Positions 61,073 through 64,000 of a stretch of DNA of 64,000 nt are shown here, one piece after another. The translations under genes were made by a program, and so were the position numbers. Origin of the DNA: Microlunatus parietis (GTDB lineage Bacteria; Actinomycetota; Actinomycetes; Propionibacteriales; Propionibacteriaceae); the NCBI RefSeq assembly GCF_013407955.1, contig NZ_JACCBU010000001.1:3968001-4032000 (forward strand). The letters run 5' to 3'. How positions within the stretch are numbered: position 1 is the first letter of the stretch; every line of letters begins with the position of its first letter. Below the pieces are notes generated by a model. That model saw only the letters and a list, made by a program, of their open reading frames with translations, did no database searches and was not told the origin of the DNA.

Positions 61073-63634
61073 ATGATCTTCGTACGCGAGCTCGCCGATC
61101 CCGGTGCCGGGCTGGCCGACGTCGGCGGCAAGGGCGCCTCACTGGCCGCCATGATCGGCGCCGGTTTCGACGTCCCGGACGGCTTCCAGGTTGTCACCGA
61201 CGCCTACCGCGCCTTCGTCGACGATCATGAACTGCGCGGCCCGATCGACGCGGCGCTGGCCCGGGTCGAACCCGGCGATCCGGCGAGCACCGCCGCCGCG
61301 TCGGCCGAGATCATCGGCCTGTTCCGGTCGTACCCGGTGCCGGCGGCGGTCGCGACCTCGATCGAGAAGGCGTACGCCGACTTGGGGGCACCGCCGGTGG
61401 CGGTCCGTTCGTCCGCCACCGCCGAGGACCTGGAGTCGGCGTCGTTCGCCGGTCAGCAGGACAGCTTCCTCAACATCCGCGGGCCGGAGCCGTTGCTGGC
61501 CGCGGTCCGGGACTGCTGGGCCTCGCTGTGGACCGACCGGGCGATCGCCTACCGAGTCCGGCAGGGCATCGACCATGATCAGGTCGCGCTCGCCGTCGTC
61601 GTGCAGCGGCTGGTCGAGGCCGACGCCTCGGGCGTGCTGTTCACCGTGGACCCGGTCACCGGAGCCGCCGACCAGATCGTGATCAACGCGGCCTGGGGAC
61701 TCGGCGAGGCGGTGGTCAGCGGTGCCGTCACGCCGGACGTCTACCGGGTCCGGCGTGGAGACCGTACGGTGATCGAGGCGACCGTCGCCTACAAGACGAT
61801 CATGACCGTGCTGACCGAGGGCGGCACCGAGGAACGCCCGGTCCCGGCCGACCTTCGGACCGCGCCCGCGCTGACCACCGAACAGGCGGTCTCCCTTGCG
61901 GAGTTGGGAATCCGGCTGGCCGACTGGTCCGGCTCCGAACGCGACGTTGAATGGTGCCGGACCGGCGACCGGCTGCAGATCTTGCAGTCCCGGCCGGTGA
62001 CCGCGGTCGCCGCCGAGCCCGTGCCGGCGAGCGGACCGGACCCGTGGAACGACGCCCGGTTCAGTGATCATCTGTGGGCCAACACCAACGTCGGCGAGGC
62101 GATCCCGGATGTGCTCACGCCGGCCTCCTGGTCGGCGGTGCAGTTGTTCATGGCCGGGACGATGCCGACGGCGAGCATCCCGGGCTACCTCGGCTACGGA
62201 CGGATCGCCGGCCGGATCTATCTCGACCTGTCGATGCAGGCCAGCCTGCTCGGCGCGGTCGGCGTCGGCGAGGCCAGGTTCCGGTCCATGATCGGCACGG
62301 TGTTCGGCCGGATCCCGGAGGACCTGCCGATCCCGAAGGCGGCCATCGGCCGGTGGCGGGCGATCCGGTCGTTGCTGCCGATCGTGATCTGGATGCGGAT
62401 CCTGGTCCGCCGGAACGCCCCGAAGATCGATCAGTACGTCGCCGAACACCCCGCGCTTTGCGAACGGCGCCGGGCCGAGATCGCCGGGATCGAGGACCCG
62501 AGCATGCTGGCCGCGCTGTGGACCGACACCCTCCGGCCGGAACTCGACCGGGCCAGCGAGATGCTCACCGCCGCGACCCGCAGCACCGGCATGGGGCCGA
62601 TCACGACGCCGGAGAAGTTGGCCGCCCTGGTCGGCGAGGCGGAGGCGGCCAAGATCACCTCCGGGCTCGGCGCCAGCGCCGGCCAGCTGGCCAGCCTCGG
62701 TCTGGTGGCCGGCCTTGATCAACTGGCCCGCGGCGAGCTCGACGTCGAGACCTTCAACCGGCGTTACGCCCACCGCGGGCCGCACGAGTTCGAACTGTCC
62801 AGCCCGCGGCCGGCCGAGGACCCACACTGGATCGAGCAGCGGCTCGCCGAGCAGGGCGACGGGCCGGACTTCGCCACCATGATCACCCGGCAGCAGGAAC
62901 AGCAACGCGAGGCGTGGGACCGGCTGGCCGCCGCACACCCGAAGCAGGCCACCCGGCTGCGCCCGCTGTTGGCGCGCTGGGCCAAGATGAGCCGGGACCG
63001 GGAGCAGACCCGCAGCGAGGTGGTCCGCTACTTCTGGGTGATCCGCGACTTCGTCCGGCGGGCCGGCGAGCTGCTCGGGATCGGCGACGACGCGTACTTC
63101 CTCGACCTGGACGAACTGATCGCCGCCCTGCGCTGCGCGCCGGTGGACGCGACGTTGATCATGGAGCGGCGGGACGCGTACGAGCACTACCGGGCGCTGC
63201 CCGCCCCGCCGAGTTTGATCTTGGGCCCGTTCGACCCGTACCGCTGGGCCGCGCAGCCGAACCGGCGGACCGACCTGTGGGCGCCCGGCCGGGCCGATGA
63301 TCACGAGACCGGCGCGAAGATCACGGGCTTCGCCGGCGCCGGCGGATCCGTCGAGGGCGTCGCCCGGGTGATCATCGACCCGGCCGAAGGTGACCGTCTG
63401 CAGCCGGGCGAGATCCTCGTCACGTCGATCACCAATGTTGGCTGGACTCCCTTGTTTCCCAGGGCTTCCGCGGTCGTCACCGACATCGGCGCACCGCTCT
63501 CCCACGCCGCGATCGTGGCCCGCGAGCTCGGCATCCCGGCCGTCGTCGGCACCGGTACGGCCACCATGCGGATCAGCTCCGGGGACCGGATCCGGGTGGA
63601 CGGGTCGGCCGGGACGGTCGAACTGCTGACGTGA
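61073..63634 (+). CDS. Rifampin-phosphotransferase-like / PEP synthase-like enzyme
   Basis: 853 residues from ATG 61073 (GAAGGA upstream). N-terminal ATP-grasp pyruvate/PEP-binding domain (GGKGASLAAMIGAGFDVPDGF, VRSSATAEDLESASFAGQQ, SGVLFTVDPVTG), a middle domain of about 430 residues and a C-terminal phosphohistidine swivel domain (GAPLSHAAIVARELGIPAVVG, H811). This three-part order and length match rifampin phosphotransferase, which inactivates rifamycins by ATP-dependent phosphorylation, more than PEP synthase, which has a TIM barrel at the end. The middle domain decides the substrate and is too diverged to be sure. Confidence 0.82.
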   Translation: MIFVRELADPGAGLADVGGKGASLAAMIGAGFDVPDGFQVVTDAYRAFVDDHELRGPIDAALARVEPGDPASTAAASAEIIGLFRSYPVPAAVATSIEKAYADLGAPPVAVRSSATAEDLESASFAGQQDSFLNIRGPEPLLAAVRDCWASLWTDRAIAYRVRQGIDHDQVALAVVVQRLVEADASGVLFTVDPVTGAADQIVINAAWGLGEAVVSGAVTPDVYRVRRGDRTVIEATVAYKTIMTVLTEGGTEERPVPADLRTAPALTTEQAVSLAELGIRLADWSGSERDVEWCRTGDRLQILQSRPVTAVAAEPVPASGPDPWNDARFSDHLWANTNVGEAIPDVLTPASWSAVQLFMAGTMPTASIPGYLGYGRIAGRIYLDLSMQASLLGAVGVGEARFRSMIGTVFGRIPEDLPIPKAAIGRWRAIRSLLPIVIWMRILVRRNAPKIDQYVAEHPALCERRRAEIAGIEDPSMLAALWTDTLRPELDRASEMLTAATRSTGMGPITTPEKLAALVGEAEAAKITSGLGASAGQLASLGLVAGLDQLARGELDVETFNRRYAHRGPHEFELSSPRPAEDPHWIEQRLAEQGDGPDFATMITRQQEQQREAWDRLAAAHPKQATRLRPLLARWAKMSRDREQTRSEVVRYFWVIRDFVRRAGELLGIGDDAYFLDLDELIAALRCAPVDATLIMERRDAYEHYRALPAPPSLILGPFDPYRWAAQPNRRTDLWAPGRADDHETGAKITGFAGAGGSVEGVARVIIDPAEGDRLQPGEILVTSITNVGWTPLFPRASAVVTDIGAPLSHAAIVARELGIPAVVGTGTATMRISSGDRIRVDGSAGTVELLT

Positions 63635-63644
63635 TCGTGAGGGG

Positions 63645-63998
63645 TTAAGCGAGCGGGCGCGAGAAGTCGAAGGTGACGCCCGGGACGCCCTCGACCTCGA
63701 CGACCGCAGACCGCTCGCCGTACCCCATGTCGACCGGGCCGCGGAGGATCCGCGCGCCGCGGCTGACGGCAGCCGCGGCATCGGCGTCGACATCTTCGGT
63801 GGCCAGGTGGACGACCAGGTGGGCGGTGGTGGCGCCGGGTTCGCCGGGCACGTTGATCCAGATTGGGATGCCGGACGGGGGCAACACCGAGGCGAACCTG
63901 CCGAAGTCGCTCTCGATCGTCCAGCCGAAGACGTCGCTGAGCGCGCGGACCGCGCGCGAGGGATCGTCCATGATCAGCGTCATTGCACGGATGGCCAT
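63645..63998 (-). CDS. VOC family protein near window end
   Basis: 117 residues from ATG 63998, two bases from the window end. A start further upstream cannot be excluded. VOC pattern MTLIMDDPSRAVRALSDVF, TAHLVVHLATEDVDADAAA and a VEGVPGVTFDFSRP end. Substrate unknown. Convergent with the Rph-like gene. Confidence 0.82.
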   Translation of the reverse strand: MAIRAMTLIMDDPSRAVRALSDVFGWTIESDFGRFASVLPPSGIPIWINVPGEPGATTAHLVVHLATEDVDADAAAAVSRGARILRGPVDMGYGERSAVVEVEGVPGVTFDFSRPLA

Positions 63999-64000
63999 GG

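Noticed and set aside
61139..63793. Long minus-strand frame opposite the Rph-like gene
   Set aside because: Same mirror-frame artefact.

Overview
The window is chromosomal DNA of a high-GC Gram-positive actinomycete. The signs are very strong G/C at third codon positions, frequent GTG starts, several promoters that seem to give leaderless mRNAs, and typical actinobacterial families: a SARP-type regulator with NB-ARC and TPRs, an NB-ARC LuxR regulator, an FadE5-like acyl-CoA dehydrogenase, MmyB-type regulators and WYL regulators. Family content and an abundant CCTGAGCCTGTCGAAGGG repeat suggest Propionibacteriales (Microlunatus-like). That placement is an inference. I see no tRNA, rRNA, transposase, phage gene or CRISPR array.

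Layout. 1-2.9 kb: end of a two-gene ABC exporter operon. 3-5.4 kb: two secreted proteins, one of them phospholipase D-like. 5.6-13.9 kb: a SARP/NB-ARC regulator, a Q/G/Y-rich DUF4282 membrane protein, and a 1438-residue LPXTG-anchored nuclease/5'-nucleotidase. 14.1-15.3 kb: a small two-gene cassette that looks like an HNH (His-Me finger) nuclease toxin with three N-terminal repeats plus a putative immunity protein. 15.4-26.5 kb: metabolic and regulatory singletons, including acyl-CoA dehydrogenase, guaB, a HAD hydrolase, VOC proteins, a membrane-protein/winged-helix pair and a pentapeptide-repeat protein. 26.5-34.1 kb: a frameshifted NamZ (DUF1343) gene, a membrane protein, two back-to-back APH-fold kinases, an unusual fusion of a degenerate asparagine synthetase with a CofE-like (F420 gamma-glutamyl ligase) domain, and a DedA protein.

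34.2-45 kb: coiled-coil protein, GNAT, lipoprotein, TIM-barrel isomerase followed in the same frame by a nucleotidyltransferase with no usual start codon, VOC, purC, DinB, a TagD-like cytidylyltransferase, tandem paralogous transglutaminase-like proteins, and a divergent reductase/TetR pair. 45-52.9 kb: NB-ARC LuxR regulator interrupted in frame by repeats, RibD-like reductase, WYL regulator, epoxide hydrolase, VapBC-type toxin-antitoxin pair, Gfo/Idh/MocA oxidoreductase. 53-57.3 kb: a sugar ABC uptake operon (binding protein with a frameshift, two permeases, LacI regulator) without its own ATPase. 57.5-64 kb: VOC, a MmyB-type regulator divergent from a DHA2 drug exporter, then a TetR gene overlapping a rifampin-phosphotransferase-like gene, and a last VOC gene.

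Working links: purC and guaB are housekeeping purine genes. The sugar operon and its LacI form one regulatory unit. The exporter/TetR/Rph-like group looks like a drug-handling island. Two genes, NamZ and the sugar-binding protein, each carry one single-base frameshift in short runs, so sequencing error must be excluded before calling them pseudogenes. The best candidates for something undescribed are the AsnB-like/CofE-like fusion at 31.0-33.4 kb and the repeat-HNH toxin cassette at 14.1-15.3 kb.
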